A stretch of DNA of 64,000 nucleotides from Psychromonas algicola (GCF_004378355.1 NZ_SNUB01000006.1:62001-126000); one strand, 5' to 3'; shown: positions 8,943 to 19,025, counted from the stretch's first letter. Program-made: numbers and translations. Notes: a model not told the origin generated them from the sequence alone.

Positions 8943-9407
8943 ATGATTGAAGTTGCATTATACGAACCAGAAATTCCGCCTAATACGGGCAATATCATTC
9001 GCCTATGTGCGAACACAGGTTGCGTTTTACATTTAATAGAGCCACTTGGATTTGATTTAGATGAAAAGAAAGTAAGACGAGCAGGGCTTGATTATCATGA
9101 GATGACACATGTTCACCAACATAAAGATTTTGATAGTTTCTTAAAAGCGATTGAAGGAAAGCGTTTACTTGCTTGTACCACTAAAACCACTACTTACCAT
9201 CACAATGCAAACTTTCAAGAAGGTGATGTTTTATTGTTTGGTCCAGAAACTCGTGGTTTACCAGCATCCATATTAGATGCATTACCACTAACGCAGAAAT
9301 TACGTATCCCAATGCGCGAAGATAGTCGTTCAATGAACTTATCTAATGCAGTGTCAGTGTTTGTTTATGAAGCTTGGCGTCAGCTAGACTTTCCAGGAGC
9401 GGTATAA
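8943..9407 (+). CDS. trmL: tRNA (cytidine/uridine(34)-2'-O)-methyltransferase TrmL
   Basis: SPOUT-class methyltransferase that 2'-O-methylates the wobble nucleotide of tRNA-Leu isoacceptors. 154 residues (E. coli TrmL 157). The N-terminus [23 protein letters not shown], the middle [10 protein letters not shown] and the C-terminal knot motif [27 protein letters not shown] carry the SPOUT signature. Single gene ending at a strong bidirectional terminator. Confidence 0.95.
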   Translation: MIEVALYEPEIPPNTGNIIRLCANTGCVLHLIEPLGFDLDEKKVRRAGLDYHEMTHVHQHKDFDSFLKAIEGKRLLACTTKTTTYHHNANFQEGDVLLFGPETRGLPASILDALPLTQKLRIPMREDSRSMNLSNAVSVFVYEAWRQLDFPGAV

Positions 9408-9410
9408 CAC

Positions 9411-9448
9411 AAAAAGTTGGTAAGCATATACTTACCAACCCTTTTTTA
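9411..9448. terminator. bidirectional terminator between trmL and recJ
   Basis: AAAAA, then GTTGGTAAG-catata-CTTACCAAC, then a T-rich run; perfect 9-bp stem between convergent genes. Confidence 0.85.
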
Positions 9449-11179
9449 CATTTTAGGCTCCAACAACTGCACCAATAATTGTACACTTCTTTGCCCACGA
9501 AATTCATTAATATCTAAGCTGTAAACACAGGAAACCTGTTTCACTGAAAGGTTAGGCCATGCTTCTGGATCGATATTAAAAGCAATAGCATCAATGAGTT
9601 TATCTCCTTGTTGCAGTACCATTTTCAAGTGTTTTAACCCGACGATTCGTTGTTGCTTTAACTCAAAAACACCATCAAAGATTGGCGCAGGAAAGCCTTG
9701 TCCCCAAGGACCTGCATCGCGTAGCTCTTGGGCAATACTTAGATCAAATTGACTTGGCTCTAATTCACCATCTGACAAAATCACATTTTGTAATAAATGA
9801 GGTTCAACTTCGGACTTCAAAATGGCATTCAAGGTATCATTAAATAAATGAAAATCTTTTTCTAATAAACTGAGCCCAGCCGCCATGGCATGACCACCAA
9901 ACTTTAAAATCACACCGGGAATTTTTTTATCCACCAAATCCAACATATCGCGAATATGAACTCCCGGGATAGAACGAGCAGAACCTTTGATTTCACCATC
10001 ATTCGCACGCGCAAAAGCAAAAGTAGGACGGTAATACTTTTCTTTGATACGTGATGCAACGAGCCCAATCACACCTTGATGCCAATCAGGCTCAAATAAG
10101 CACAAGGCTAAGGGTAAATTATCTTGATCGATTGAGAGTTTTTGTAAGCTCAACATGGCTTCTTGCTGCATGCTTTGTTCTATTTCTCGGCGAGATAAAT
10201 TCAGTGCATCGAGCTCACTGGCTAACGTATTTGCACGCATATAATCATCACACAACAATAACTCTACACCGTGACTCATTTCATCCAAACGCCCCGCTGC
10301 ATTTAAACGAGGGCCCAATGAAAATCCTAAGTCTGTCGCAACTAGCTGTTGTTGGTTTCGTTTAGCCACTTGAATCAAAGCACTAATACCAGGGCGACAC
10401 ACGCCCGCTCTAATACGTGCTAACCCTTGATGAACTAAAGTTCGGTTATTTTCATCAAGTTTAACCACATCAGCGACGGTACCTAGCGCCACTATATCTA
10501 AAAAGTTGGCTAAGTTTGGCGCAGGAAAATGTGTAAAACAGCCCTTTTCTTGCATTAACGAGCGCAACGCTAGCATGACATAGAATGCGACACCGACTCC
10601 GGCAAGATGCTTACTAGGAAAAGAACAACCAACTTGATTAGGATTTACAATCGCATCAGCATCGGGAATCCCCTCTCCCGGTAAGTGATGATCCGTGACT
10701 AAAACTTGGATCCCGATACTTTTAGCATGAGCGACGCCACTCAAACTTGAAATACCATTATCCACAGTCATTAATAATTCAGCACCTTGTTGTGCTGCTA
10801 AGTCAACAACCTCAGGACTTAATCCGTAACCATAGTCAAATCTATTTGGTACCAGATAGTCAACATTTTGAAAGCCCAATGCTTTAAGTGATAGCACACT
10901 CAATGCTGTACTGGTTGCACCATCGGCGTCAAAATCACCGATGATCATTATCTTTTTACTATTAAGGTAAGCTTGATATAACAATTCACAAGCGTCACTA
11001 ATGCCTTTTAATTGATTAGCATGAATTAACGTTTTAGTACTGTTATCTAATTCGCTCGCAGCAGTAATACCACGACTAGCGTAGAGTTTCGTTAATAAAG
11101 GAGAACAAGATAGTGATAATAAGCTGGCATCGACCTCAGGTCGTTGCTGTATTTGTGTTTTTGTTGTTTCTGAGGACAT
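9446..11179 (-). CDS. recJ: single-stranded-DNA-specific 5'-3' exonuclease RecJ
   Basis: Degrades 5' single strands in the RecFOR pathway and in mismatch and base-excision repair. 577 residues, identical in length to E. coli RecJ. DHH phosphoesterase motifs are in order: IGDFDADGATS, the TVDNG loop, TDHHLPGE (DHH), LGTVADVVKL, then DHHA1 with FGGHAMAAGL. The OB-fold region closes the protein. It is the last gene of the xerD-dsbC-recJ group on this strand, as in E. coli, with 69 bp after dsbC. Confidence 0.97.
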   Translation of the reverse strand: MSSETTKTQIQQRPEVDASLLSLSCSPLLTKLYASRGITAASELDNSTKTLIHANQLKGISDACELLYQAYLNSKKIMIIGDFDADGATSTALSVLSLKALGFQNVDYLVPNRFDYGYGLSPEVVDLAAQQGAELLMTVDNGISSLSGVAHAKSIGIQVLVTDHHLPGEGIPDADAIVNPNQVGCSFPSKHLAGVGVAFYVMLALRSLMQEKGCFTHFPAPNLANFLDIVALGTVADVVKLDENNRTLVHQGLARIRAGVCRPGISALIQVAKRNQQQLVATDLGFSLGPRLNAAGRLDEMSHGVELLLCDDYMRANTLASELDALNLSRREIEQSMQQEAMLSLQKLSIDQDNLPLALCLFEPDWHQGVIGLVASRIKEKYYRPTFAFARANDGEIKGSARSIPGVHIRDMLDLVDKKIPGVILKFGGHAMAAGLSLLEKDFHLFNDTLNAILKSEVEPHLLQNVILSDGELEPSQFDLSIAQELRDAGPWGQGFPAPIFDGVFELKQQRIVGLKHLKMVLQQGDKLIDAIAFNIDPEAWPNLSVKQVSCVYSLDINEFRGQRSVQLLVQLLEPKM

Positions 11180-11248
11180 AAAAAAACTGCACGATAAGGA
11201 AATATCAATGCAGTTTATTATGAATAGACCAATAGCAGAAGCCTTAGT

Positions 11249-12001
11249 CTAGTTTTTTTGTTGTAATACCTGAAGTAAACGATCTGCAGGTAAATAACCA
11301 GGCATTGCTGTGCCATCTTCTAAGAATAATGTTGGCGTCCCAGTAATACCTAAAGCAACACCTAGATTATATTGGTCTATTACATTGTTTTCACAAGACA
11401 CTGATTTGATTGAACGGCGTTTCTTTGCTTGATCCATGGCTGCATTAGGATCGTCTGAACACCATACCGACACCATTTTGTTGTAAGCACTGGAGTTTTT
11501 TCCACCACGAGGAAAAGCAAGGTAACGAATAGTGATCCCCGCTTTATTATAATCTGCCATTTCTGAATGCAATTTTTGACAATAAGCACAACTTGTATCA
11601 GTAAAAGCAGTAATAACGTATTTCTCATTATCCGCTTTATAAACAATCATGTCTTTTTCAAACTCTTTAATTTTTACAAAGTATTTTTCAGTATTCGCAC
11701 GGCGTAACTCTTCTACTTTGTTACTTGTTAAGTTTTGCATTCCGTTATCAATGTCGTAAATACTGCCATTAATAAGAAACTTTCCATCCTCACTGACATA
11801 ATAAATGGCACCATCACTAACCACTTCATATAAGCCTTTTACAGGAGACTCGTTGATAGCTTGCACATTCACTCTTAAAGCCTGTAACTTTTGATTTAAT
11901 AATGCATTAACTTCCTCTGAAACAGCAGCAAAGCTACTAGAAGTCATTAACATGCCCACGATAACGGCAGCGAACTGTTTTTTTACACTTAATATGGACA
12001 T
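11249..12001 (-). CDS. dsbC: periplasmic thiol:disulfide isomerase DsbC
   Basis: Homodimeric isomerase that reshuffles wrong disulfides, kept reduced by DsbD. 250 residues: signal peptide (about residues 1-25), dimerisation domain to ~85, linker helix, then a thioredoxin fold with active site Cys138-Ala-Tyr-Cys141 and the cis-Pro segment TGTPTLF. A second structural Cys pair (VWCSDD and SVSCENN) matches the family. The usual active site is CGYC, so Ala replaces Gly here; CAYC is compatible with the fold. Conserved place between xerD and recJ. Confidence 0.95.
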   Translation of the reverse strand: MSILSVKKQFAAVIVGMLMTSSSFAAVSEEVNALLNQKLQALRVNVQAINESPVKGLYEVVSDGAIYYVSEDGKFLINGSIYDIDNGMQNLTSNKVEELRRANTEKYFVKIKEFEKDMIVYKADNEKYVITAFTDTSCAYCQKLHSEMADYNKAGITIRYLAFPRGGKNSSAYNKMVSVWCSDDPNAAMDQAKKRRSIKSVSCENNVIDQYNLGVALGITGTPTLFLEDGTAMPGYLPADRLLQVLQQKN

Positions 12002-12178
12002 AAAAAATTCCTAGAAATAAAAGTAATAACATTTGATTATGCCTCTATTCAATCATAAAGTGAATGCAAAAGACACAAATCCGTTATCCCTTTTCAAGGA
12101 ATAAAAGAGGACTCTGTGATACATCACTTTTATTGGCGGCTTTATGACAAGGCTATGATTTTATAGTGAGAATATTGC

Positions 12179-13075
12179 TTAAGCTCTAGGATGATGCTCA
12201 CTATGCAATGCTTTTAATCTATCTTTTGCGATGTGGGTATAGATTTGAGTGGTGGACAAATCACTGTGTCCTAATAGCATTTGTACAACCCGTAAGTCTG
12301 CACCATAATTCAATAAATGCGTTGCAAAAGCATGACGTAAAACATGAGGAGATAATGCTTCCTTATTAATACCGGAGAGCTGTGCATAATATTTAATACG
12401 ATGCCAAAAGGTTTGCCTGACCATTTGAGCTCCTCTTCGACTGGGAAACAACACATCGCTACTTTGACCAGATAATAACGTCGACCGCATTTCTTCAATA
12501 TAACGCTCTAACCAGTGAATTGACTCTTCACCTAGTGGTACCAATCGAGTTTTATTACCTTTACCGGTCACTCGAATAACACCTTGTTGTAAGTTGATCG
12601 CCTCCATTGTTAATCCTACTAACTCAGACACACGTAATCCTGTTGCATATAGCACCTCTAACATTGCTTTATCACGGAATTGCACGGGATCCTTTAAATC
12701 AGGGGCACCCAGTAAAGCATCGACTTCCGATTCTGATAATGATTTAGGCAAGGGCTTTACAATTTTTGGACTTTCTAGTTTTGCACTGGGATCATCTTCG
12801 CGAATTTTTTCGCGACATAAATATTGGTAATAGCGACGAATAGCACTCATTAATCGAGCTGTAGATGTATTTTTGTAGTCTATTTTTCCATTTAACCTAA
12901 ATTCAAAATAATCATTCAAATCCATCGCACTAGCTTGGTTTAAATTAATTGATTGCTTTTGTAAATAAACCTCTACAAGTGTTAAGTCATGGCGGTAAGA
13001 ATCTAAGGTATTTTTTGATAACCCCCTTTCTAACCAAAGCGAATCTAAAAATTGTTCAATGCTTAATACTTCCAT
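12179..13075 (-). CDS. xerD: site-specific tyrosine recombinase XerD
   Basis: Works with XerC at dif to resolve chromosome dimers under FtsK control. 298 residues, the same as E. coli XerD. The catalytic residues fall at the standard positions: Arg148 (TGLRVSE), Lys172 (TGKGNK), His244 and Arg247 (HVLRH), His270 (LGHSD) and Tyr279 (QIYTH). The N-terminal SAM-like DNA-binding domain occupies ~1-105. It is divergent from fldB and heads the xerD-dsbC-recJ group. Confidence 0.97.
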   Translation of the reverse strand: MEVLSIEQFLDSLWLERGLSKNTLDSYRHDLTLVEVYLQKQSINLNQASAMDLNDYFEFRLNGKIDYKNTSTARLMSAIRRYYQYLCREKIREDDPSAKLESPKIVKPLPKSLSESEVDALLGAPDLKDPVQFRDKAMLEVLYATGLRVSELVGLTMEAINLQQGVIRVTGKGNKTRLVPLGEESIHWLERYIEEMRSTLLSGQSSDVLFPSRRGAQMVRQTFWHRIKYYAQLSGINKEALSPHVLRHAFATHLLNYGADLRVVQMLLGHSDLSTTQIYTHIAKDRLKALHSEHHPRA

Positions 13076-13132
13076 TTCGGCTGCCTTAACGGTAAATTAG
13101 CGACTCTTTAAATAGTTATCCAAAGGTCACGT

Positions 13133-13651
13133 ATGAAAATCGGTTTATTTTATGGCTCTAGCACTTGTTATACAGAAATTGCTGCAGAAAAGATTCAAGC
13201 AGAGCTAGGAGAATCATTAGTAGACCTATTTAACATAAAAGATGAGGGTTTAAGCAAGATAAATGATTACGATATCCTCATTTTAGGTATCTCCACATGG
13301 GATTTTGGTGAACTCCAAGAAGATTGGGGAAAATTATGGGACGAAATCGACGGACTTAATGTAAATAATAAAATCGTCGCTCTTTTTGGGTTAGGAGATC
13401 AAGATGGTTACAGCGAATGGTTTGTCGATGCTGTTGGCATGTTACATGAAAAATTATTACCACAAAACCCGCGCTACATTGGCTTTTGGCCAACGGAAGG
13501 TTACCAATTTGAGGCCTCTAAAGCGCTCACAGAAGATGGGCAACATTTTGTTGGTTTAGCATTAGATGAAGATACACAATATGAGCTGAGCGACCAACGC
13601 ATTAGTGATTGGTGCTTACAAATATTAGAAGAAATGCAAGAATTGCTATAA
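13133..13651 (+). CDS. fldB: flavodoxin 2 (FldB)
   Basis: Long-chain FMN-binding electron carrier. 172 residues (E. coli FldB 173). The phosphate-binding loop near the N-terminus is GSSTCYTE, with the Cys/Tyr variant seen in FldB rather than the T-G-N-T of Fld[13 protein letters not shown] forms the first FMN-flanking loop and [12 protein letters not shown] the second. Divergent from xerD, as in E. coli. Confidence 0.93.
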   Translation: MKIGLFYGSSTCYTEIAAEKIQAELGESLVDLFNIKDEGLSKINDYDILILGISTWDFGELQEDWGKLWDEIDGLNVNNKIVALFGLGDQDGYSEWFVDAVGMLHEKLLPQNPRYIGFWPTEGYQFEASKALTEDGQHFVGLALDEDTQYELSDQRISDWCLQILEEMQELL

Positions 13652-13831
13652 TTTATTGCTCTGCGGTAAACACTTTTACCGCCAGCAGTTATTCTAACAC
13701 CATGACTTAAAACTAAAACTTTCAGCTAACATTTCAAAAAAGAAATTTTATTTAAAAAAATCGGCTTATTTCACACCATTTGTTATAGATCGACTATCTT
13801 TATGTAATTTTATTTCAGTAATGTAACTATT
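13652..13831. other. intergenic region after fldB with weak hairpin
   Basis: No gene. A hairpin GCGGTAAA-cact-TTTACCGC (13663-13682) lies just after fldB but has no T-run, so it may be an RNA-stabilising stem rather than an intrinsic terminator. The rest, up to the FNR-type palindrome at 13832, is AT-rich without other recognisable sites. Confidence 0.4.
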
Positions 13832-13845
13832 CTGATCCAGATCAA
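13832..13845 (+). promoter_or_regulatory. candidate FNR site upstream of DUF3360 gene
   Basis: CTGAT-CCAG-ATCAA, one mismatch from the FNR consensus TTGAT-N4-ATCAA. Its centre lies 28.5 nt before a weak -10-like hexamer at 13867, the spacing of a class II FNR promoter. The start codon is about 140 bp downstream. Confidence 0.5.
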
Positions 13846-13986
13846 TCACAATTTGGTAACTTTAGTTAAGCTTCACTTATTAAATATTCTTAATCAAATT
13901 ACAGGTCGTTGTTACCCTCTTAACAGCGATTAATTACCACTTTATACACCATTTTTAATTTAACAATGTAAGGGAGTACTTCCTCA

Positions 13987-15507
13987 ATGCCGGAAGATAA
14001 ACAAACTAAAAGTTATAGTGAGTTACATAAACCCGCTAGCGAGTTTGCAACACGCTCAGATTATTTAGATCATGAGCTACAAATAATGAAACCTCGACGT
14101 TATGGTTTAAACTTACCAGGCCGAGATTTCCGCTTTGAATGGGAAGATCTTGTTCCAGCAATTGCGGGAACCATTGGCATTATTGCAATGTATTCTGCGG
14201 TAATGATGTCTTGGGCCGACGGTTTAACTGAACAATGGGCACACATCACCTTAGGTAAAGACTTTGCAATCGAAGTTGCACGAGTAGAAATGCTTATTCC
14301 TGCCTTTCTATTCTGTATTGTTGCATCTGGCTTTGTGAACCCTAAAGCAAACCTTGCTGGGAATCATGGTCCAATGATCCCTTTAATTGGCGCAATTGCA
14401 TTAGCGGGTGCACACCCTCTAGCATTAGCTATTTTATTAGGTGTTTTTGGTTTATTGCTAAGTTACTTTAAAGGTGGCTCTAAACTGGTTAATTTAACAG
14501 GTGAAGGTGTTGCCGGTGGTTTATTAGTATTCCTTGGTTTTACAGGAGCGTTTAGTCAAATTGGTCAAATTCAAGATTGGGCAAGAGGCTTAGAGTCTAC
14601 GGATGTTGTCGCAGGTAGCATGGGCTATGTTGGCTTAGTGGTATTAGCAGTTAACGTGATCCTTTATGCTTTCTTAGCTAAAATCAATAAACGTTGGTTG
14701 GCAATCCCAGCTTGTGCAATTACAGGTCTTATTGTCGCGCTAGTATTAGGTGCAGGATTTAACTTAACCTTTGAAACTGAAATGGGCTTACCAAACTTAA
14801 ACCCTGTTTATTGGTGGGGAAGTACAACAGAAGGTTGGATGCTAGGTTTACCAAATCTTCAACACTTTATTGCTTCATTACCTTTTGCAATCTTAGCGGT
14901 TGCTATGTGGTCGCCTGACTTCTTAGGGCACCGTATTTTCCAAGAATTAAATTACCCTAAGAAAACTGAAAAAGTATTAATGGATGTTGATGATACGATG
15001 ACTATGTGTTCAATTCGTCAAATCGTTGGTACAGCAGTTGGTGGTGGTAATATTACTTCTTCATGGGGAACTTACATGATCCCTGCCGCTATCGCTAAAC
15101 GCCCTATTCCAGCAGGATCGATTATCTTAGGAAGCTTAGTAATGCTAATTGCTTTCCTTGGGTTCCCAATGGATGTGGCAGTTTGGCCGCCAGTAATGAG
15201 AATTGCACTGTTAGTAGGTGTATTCCTACCGTTACTAGAAGCTGGCATGCAAATGATTAAAAACACTAAAGACTCTCAAGCCGCTGGTATTTGTATCTTT
15301 ACTGCTGCAGTGGTTAACCCAGTATTAGCTTGGGCATTAACTATGTTACTTGATAATAATGGTTTAATTGGTGATAAAGAACGCGCAAAACGCCTTTCAA
15401 TTATAGATAAAGTGATCATACCGGGGTCTGTATTGTTAGTTTGTTTAATTGCGATGCTAGCAGTAGGTATGTTTGAGAAACAATATGGATTACCTGCTTT
15501 ATTATAA
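13987..15507 (+). CDS. DUF3360-family multi-pass membrane protein (putative transporter)
   Basis: A 506-residue integral membrane protein with about 12 hydrophobic segments after a soluble N-terminal stretch of ~50 residues. I match it to the uncharacterised DUF3360 family, mainly known from Vibrio and related marine bacteria. The segment GNHGPMIPLIG, followed by a Gly/Ala-rich helix, resembles the broken-helix region of NCS2/SulP-like (APC superfamily) carriers, so an anion or nucleobase transporter is a reasonable but unproven guess. RBS GGGAG precedes the ATG. Context: an FNR-type site upstream and pyruvate formate-lyase 1.2 kb downstream suggest anaerobic expression. Substrate unknown. 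Confidence 0.7.
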   Translation: MPEDKQTKSYSELHKPASEFATRSDYLDHELQIMKPRRYGLNLPGRDFRFEWEDLVPAIAGTIGIIAMYSAVMMSWADGLTEQWAHITLGKDFAIEVARVEMLIPAFLFCIVASGFVNPKANLAGNHGPMIPLIGAIALAGAHPLALAILLGVFGLLLSYFKGGSKLVNLTGEGVAGGLLVFLGFTGAFSQIGQIQDWARGLESTDVVAGSMGYVGLVVLAVNVILYAFLAKINKRWLAIPACAITGLIVALVLGAGFNLTFETEMGLPNLNPVYWWGSTTEGWMLGLPNLQHFIASLPFAILAVAMWSPDFLGHRIFQELNYPKKTEKVLMDVDDTMTMCSIRQIVGTAVGGGNITSSWGTYMIPAAIAKRPIPAGSIILGSLVMLIAFLGFPMDVAVWPPVMRIALLVGVFLPLLEAGMQMIKNTKDSQAAGICIFTAAVVNPVLAWALTMLLDNNGLIGDKERAKRLSIIDKVIIPGSVLLVCLIAMLAVGMFEKQYGLPALL

Positions 15508-15530
15508 TAAAGTGTAATAACTCTAAACAT

Positions 15531-15558
15531 TAAGGCGCTAATTATTAGCGCCTTTTTT
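15531..15558. terminator. bidirectional terminator between DUF3360 gene and gcvR
   Basis: GGCGCTAA-atta-TTAGCGCC followed by T6; perfect 8-bp GC-rich stem between convergent genes. Confidence 0.88.
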
Positions 15559-15575
15559 ACAAGCTCCGATACAGA

Positions 15576-16079
15576 TTAAAGATCATTAATTTCGATAACT
15601 AAATCATCTGATATGGATTGTAACGAATTAATTAACACCTGTTTTTCAAAAACATCAGACACAGCAATATGAAATTGGCTAGTAAATACCGTTCCACCAA
15701 TGTCAGGTAGTCCAATTCGATTACACTCCATATTTTCAACTTTAATACTGTTTTCACTTAATTTTTGTGAAATATCATTAACCAAGCCAGTGCGATCTTT
15801 AGCATCGATAGATAAAATAAAATGGTTAGATTTTTCTTTCGGCAAACGCTTTAGTTCAACCCAATCAAGGTTAATAGGTAAAGCTTGAAAATGACTCAGT
15901 AATGTTTCCACTTTATTCAATGGGATTTCGACTTTAATCAAGCCAGCCATTTGCTGTTCAATATGATTAATTTTACTGGCTAACCATTTACCTTCTAAAG
16001 CATGTGTTTTTTCAGAAAGGTGTTTAATTAAGTCCGCTTGATACAAACCTGTGATCGTGATGAGAATTTGAACATTCAT
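15576..16079 (-). CDS. gcvR: glycine cleavage system transcriptional repressor GcvR
   Basis: GcvR binds GcvA and blocks activation of the gcvTHP operon; glycine disrupts the complex. 167 residues with two ACT domains (about 5-75 and 90-167), the second beginning LSIDAKDRTGLVNDISQKL. I chose the ATG at 16079 because a strong GGAGG lies 9 nt upstream and MNVQILITITG is the natural ACT start; a longer frame reaches 16106 but would place the Shine-Dalgarno inside the gene. A single gene with its own terminator. Confidence 0.85.
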   Translation of the reverse strand: MNVQILITITGLYQADLIKHLSEKTHALEGKWLASKINHIEQQMAGLIKVEIPLNKVETLLSHFQALPINLDWVELKRLPKEKSNHFILSIDAKDRTGLVNDISQKLSENSIKVENMECNRIGLPDIGGTVFTSQFHIAVSDVFEKQVLINSLQSISDDLVIEINDL

Positions 16080-16112
16080 AAAGCAATTCCTCCATACCGG
16101 ATTCAAACTAGG

Positions 16113-16121
16113 TGCTATACT
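16113..16121 (+). promoter_or_regulatory. extended -10 motif pointing toward pflB
   Basis: TGCTATACT matches the extended -10 form TGn-TATACT. It points rightwards, 570 bp before pflB, with no gene directly after it. It might be a distal pflB promoter, start a small RNA, or be coincidental. Confidence 0.3.
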
Positions 16122-16393
16122 CGTCGAGCTAATTCATCATTAAATGAGAGAACTCATTAACAATTAAAGCATATAAAAAAAGTATAAATTGAATAATCTT
16201 TTTTTAAAGCAAACAAATTGACAATTCATCACAAAAACGCGTATTCAATGAAGAAGGAATATTCCTACAATTATTCATAATTGAAAATAAATAACTAAAA
16301 AAACAAAAAAAGACTTTTATTTTCTATAATATTGCACTGAAAATGACTAATTTAAGATCAAACTGTAATTTAATTACAGGATTTTTATCCTAA

Positions 16394-16407
16394 TTGATGT
16401 AAATCAA
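16394..16407 (+). promoter_or_regulatory. FNR site of the pflB promoter
   Basis: TTGAT-GTAA-ATCAA is a perfect FNR consensus palindrome. Its centre is 28.5 nt before TAAACT at 16429, a plausible -10, which puts the site at about -41.5 (class II). Activation under anoxia is expected from E. coli pfl regulation. Confidence 0.8.
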
Positions 16408-16441
16408 TTTATATGAAAAATCATTTGTTAAACTGAATTCA

Positions 16442-16694
16442 TGTTAACGACTAGGCCACTTTTAAACATCCAAACAGTCGATACCATGTTTGCCTTTTTA
16501 TGCCTAGTTACTGTTTTTTGTTGCACTCTGTATTTCAGTCCAACATTAAATAGGATTTATTTTTGATGCTTTATTTTTATAGGCAAAAAGCATTGTAAAA
16601 ATAGAGTAACAGTATTGAGTTATCGTTTTTATAACGAATACGCGAAACAAGATTTTATAACTTTTTTAATCACTAACGATAAAGGTAAATCTTT
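16442..16694 (+). promoter_or_regulatory. long structured 5' leader of pflB
   Basis: If transcription starts near 16442, pflB has an untranslated leader of about 250 nt. It holds nested inverted repeats: 16450-16456 with 16502-16508 (ACTAGGC/GCCTAGT) around 16464-16469 with 16486-16491. A second stem is 16572-16580 with 16595-16603, and a third lies around 16619-16637. The first stem is followed by a T6 run after a few bases. No open frame fills the leader and no focA gene precedes pflB. Confidence 0.45.
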
Positions 16695-18980
16695 ATGACA
16701 AAATTAAACGAAGAATTTGCATCAGCATGGGAAGGTTTTGCTGGCGACACTTGGAAAACTGAAGTTAACGTACGTGACTTTATCCAAAAAAACTACACAC
16801 CTTATGAAGGTGATGAAAGCTTTTTAGCTGATGCAACACCAGCAACTGATAAGTTGTGGGAAAAAGTAATGGAAGGCATCAAGCTAGAAAACAGCACACA
16901 TGCTCCAGTAGATTTTGATACTGATGTTGTTTCAACAATTACTGCACATGACGCTGGCTACATCAGCGAAGAATTAGAAACAATTGTTGGTTTACAAACT
17001 GAAGCTCCATTAAAACGTGCGATTATCCCTAACGGCGGTATTCGTATGATTGAAGGTTCTTGTAAAGTTTACGGTAAAGAATTAGATCCAGGCATCAAAC
17101 AAACTTACTCTGAATTCCGTAAAACACATAACCAAGGTGTATTTGATGTTTACACTGGCGACATTTTAAAATGTCGTAAATCAGGTGTATTAACAGGTTT
17201 ACCTGATGCTTATGGTCGTGGTCGTATCATTGGTGATTACCGTCGTGTAACACTTTACGGTATTGATTACTTAATGACTGAAAAAGCAGCACAACACAAG
17301 AGCTTAGAAGCAGAGTTAATCGCAGGTTCTTGTTTAGAAGATACATTAAAACTACGTGAAGAAATCTTCGAGCAATACCGAGCTTTAGGTCAAATGAAAG
17401 AAATGGCCGCTAAATACGGTTATGATATTTCAGGTCCAGCAAAAAATGCTAAAGAAGCAATCCAATGGACGTACTTTGGTTACCTAGCGGCAATCAAGTC
17501 TCAAAATGGCGCAGCAATGTCATTTGGTCGTACCGCTTCATTCTTAGATATCTACATCGAAAAAGATCTTAAAGCAGGCTTAATCACAGAAACTGATGCA
17601 CAAGAATTAATTGACCATTTAGTAATGAAACTACGTATGGTTCGTTTCTTACGTACTCCTGAATATGATGACCTATTCTCTGGTGACCCAATCTGGGCAA
17701 CAGAGTCAATTGGTGGTATGGGTGTTGACGGTCGTACACTTGTTACTAAAAACAGCTTCCGTTTCTTACATACACAATACACTATGGGTCCTTCTCCAGA
17801 GCCTAACATCACTGTATTATGGTCAGAACAACTACCTATTAACTTCAAAAAATACTGTGCAAAAGTATCTATCGATACTTCTTCAATCCAGTATGAAAAT
17901 GATGATTTAATGCGTAATGATTTTGACAACGATGACTATGCGATTGCTTGTTGTGTATCACCAATGATTGTTGGTAAACAAATGCAATTCTTCGGTGCAC
18001 GTGCAAACTTAGCAAAAACACTTCTATACGCAATCAATGGTGGTGTTGATGAAAAATCTAAAATGCAAGTGGGTCCTAAAACGTTACCAGCGATCACATC
18101 TGAAGTATTAGATTACGATGAAGTTTACTCAAACCTTGATCACTTCATGGATTGGTTGGCTGAACAATACGTGACAGCACTAAACTGTATTCACTACATG
18201 CACGACAAATACAGCTATGAAGCAGCATTAATGGCACTTCATGACCGTGACGTAACACGTACAATGGCTTGTGGTATTGCGGGTCTTTCAATTGCAGCGG
18301 ATTCATTAGCGGCAATTAAATATGCAACGGTTAAACCAGTTCGTGACGAAGATGGTATTGCAACTGACTTTGAAATCGAAGGCGATTACCCTAAATTTGG
18401 TAATAACGACCCACGTGTTGATGATATTGCTTGTGAACTTGTTGAAACGTTCATGAAAAAAATCAAATCACGTCCAATGTACCGTAACGCACGTGCAACA
18501 CAGTCTATTCTTACTATTACATCTAATGTTGTATACGGTAAGAAAACAGGTAACACACCTGACGGCCGTCGCGCTGGTACTCCTTTTGCACCGGGCGCAA
18601 ACCCAATGCACGGACGTGATGAGAAAGGTGCAGTAGCATCATTAACATCAGTATCTAAACTACCGTTTGCTTACGCACAGGATGGTATTTCTTACACATT
18701 CTCTATCGTACCAAACGCATTAGGTAAAACTGATGATTCACAAAAATCGAACCTAGCTGGTTTAATGGATGGCTACTTTAAGCACACACCAGAAATTGAA
18801 GGTGGACAACACTTAAACGTAAACGTGATGAATCGTGAAACATTATTAGATGCGATGGATCACCCTGAGAAATACCCTCAGCTAACAATCCGTGTATCTG
18901 GTTATGCTGTTCGTTTTAACTCATTAACTAAAGAACAACAAAGTGATGTAATCACTCGTACATTTACAGCAACGCTATAA
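16695..18980 (+). CDS. pflB: formate C-acetyltransferase (pyruvate formate-lyase)
   Basis: Glycyl-radical enzyme: pyruvate + CoA to acetyl-CoA + formate, the main anaerobic pyruvate route. 761 residues (E. coli PflB 760). The adjacent catalytic cysteines are in AIACCVSPM, and the radical glycine is Gly736 in RVSGYAVRF near the C-terminus. Start at ATG 16695 after AAAGGTAA. The activase gene pflA follows after a terminator; acetyl-CoA is used by pta/ackA and adhE nearby. Expression is probably FNR-dependent. focA, the formate channel gene usually upstream, is absent here. Confidence 0.98.
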   Translation: MTKLNEEFASAWEGFAGDTWKTEVNVRDFIQKNYTPYEGDESFLADATPATDKLWEKVMEGIKLENSTHAPVDFDTDVVSTITAHDAGYISEELETIVGLQTEAPLKRAIIPNGGIRMIEGSCKVYGKELDPGIKQTYSEFRKTHNQGVFDVYTGDILKCRKSGVLTGLPDAYGRGRIIGDYRRVTLYGIDYLMTEKAAQHKSLEAELIAGSCLEDTLKLREEIFEQYRALGQMKEMAAKYGYDISGPAKNAKEAIQWTYFGYLAAIKSQNGAAMSFGRTASFLDIYIEKDLKAGLITETDAQELIDHLVMKLRMVRFLRTPEYDDLFSGDPIWATESIGGMGVDGRTLVTKNSFRFLHTQYTMGPSPEPNITVLWSEQLPINFKKYCAKVSIDTSSIQYENDDLMRNDFDNDDYAIACCVSPMIVGKQMQFFGARANLAKTLLYAINGGVDEKSKMQVGPKTLPAITSEVLDYDEVYSNLDHFMDWLAEQYVTALNCIHYMHDKYSYEAALMALHDRDVTRTMACGIAGLSIAADSLAAIKYATVKPVRDEDGIATDFEIEGDYPKFGNNDPRVDDIACELVETFMKKIKSRPMYRNARATQSILTITSNVVYGKKTGNTPDGRRAGTPFAPGANPMHGRDEKGAVASLTSVSKLPFAYAQDGISYTFSIVPNALGKTDDSQKSNLAGLMDGYFKHTPEIEGGQHLNVNVMNRETLLDAMDHPEKYPQLTIRVSGYAVRFNSLTKEQQSDVITRTFTATL

Positions 18981-19025
18981 ATTACAATTATTAAGGTGAA
19001 TGCTTTCATTTGCCTGTTATAATTA

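Noticed and set aside
13987-15507. Interpretation of the DUF3360 gene as a sulfate or nucleobase permease
   Set aside because: Only a general resemblance in one helix; the known STAS domain is missing and no substrate motif is visible, so it is left as uncharacterised.
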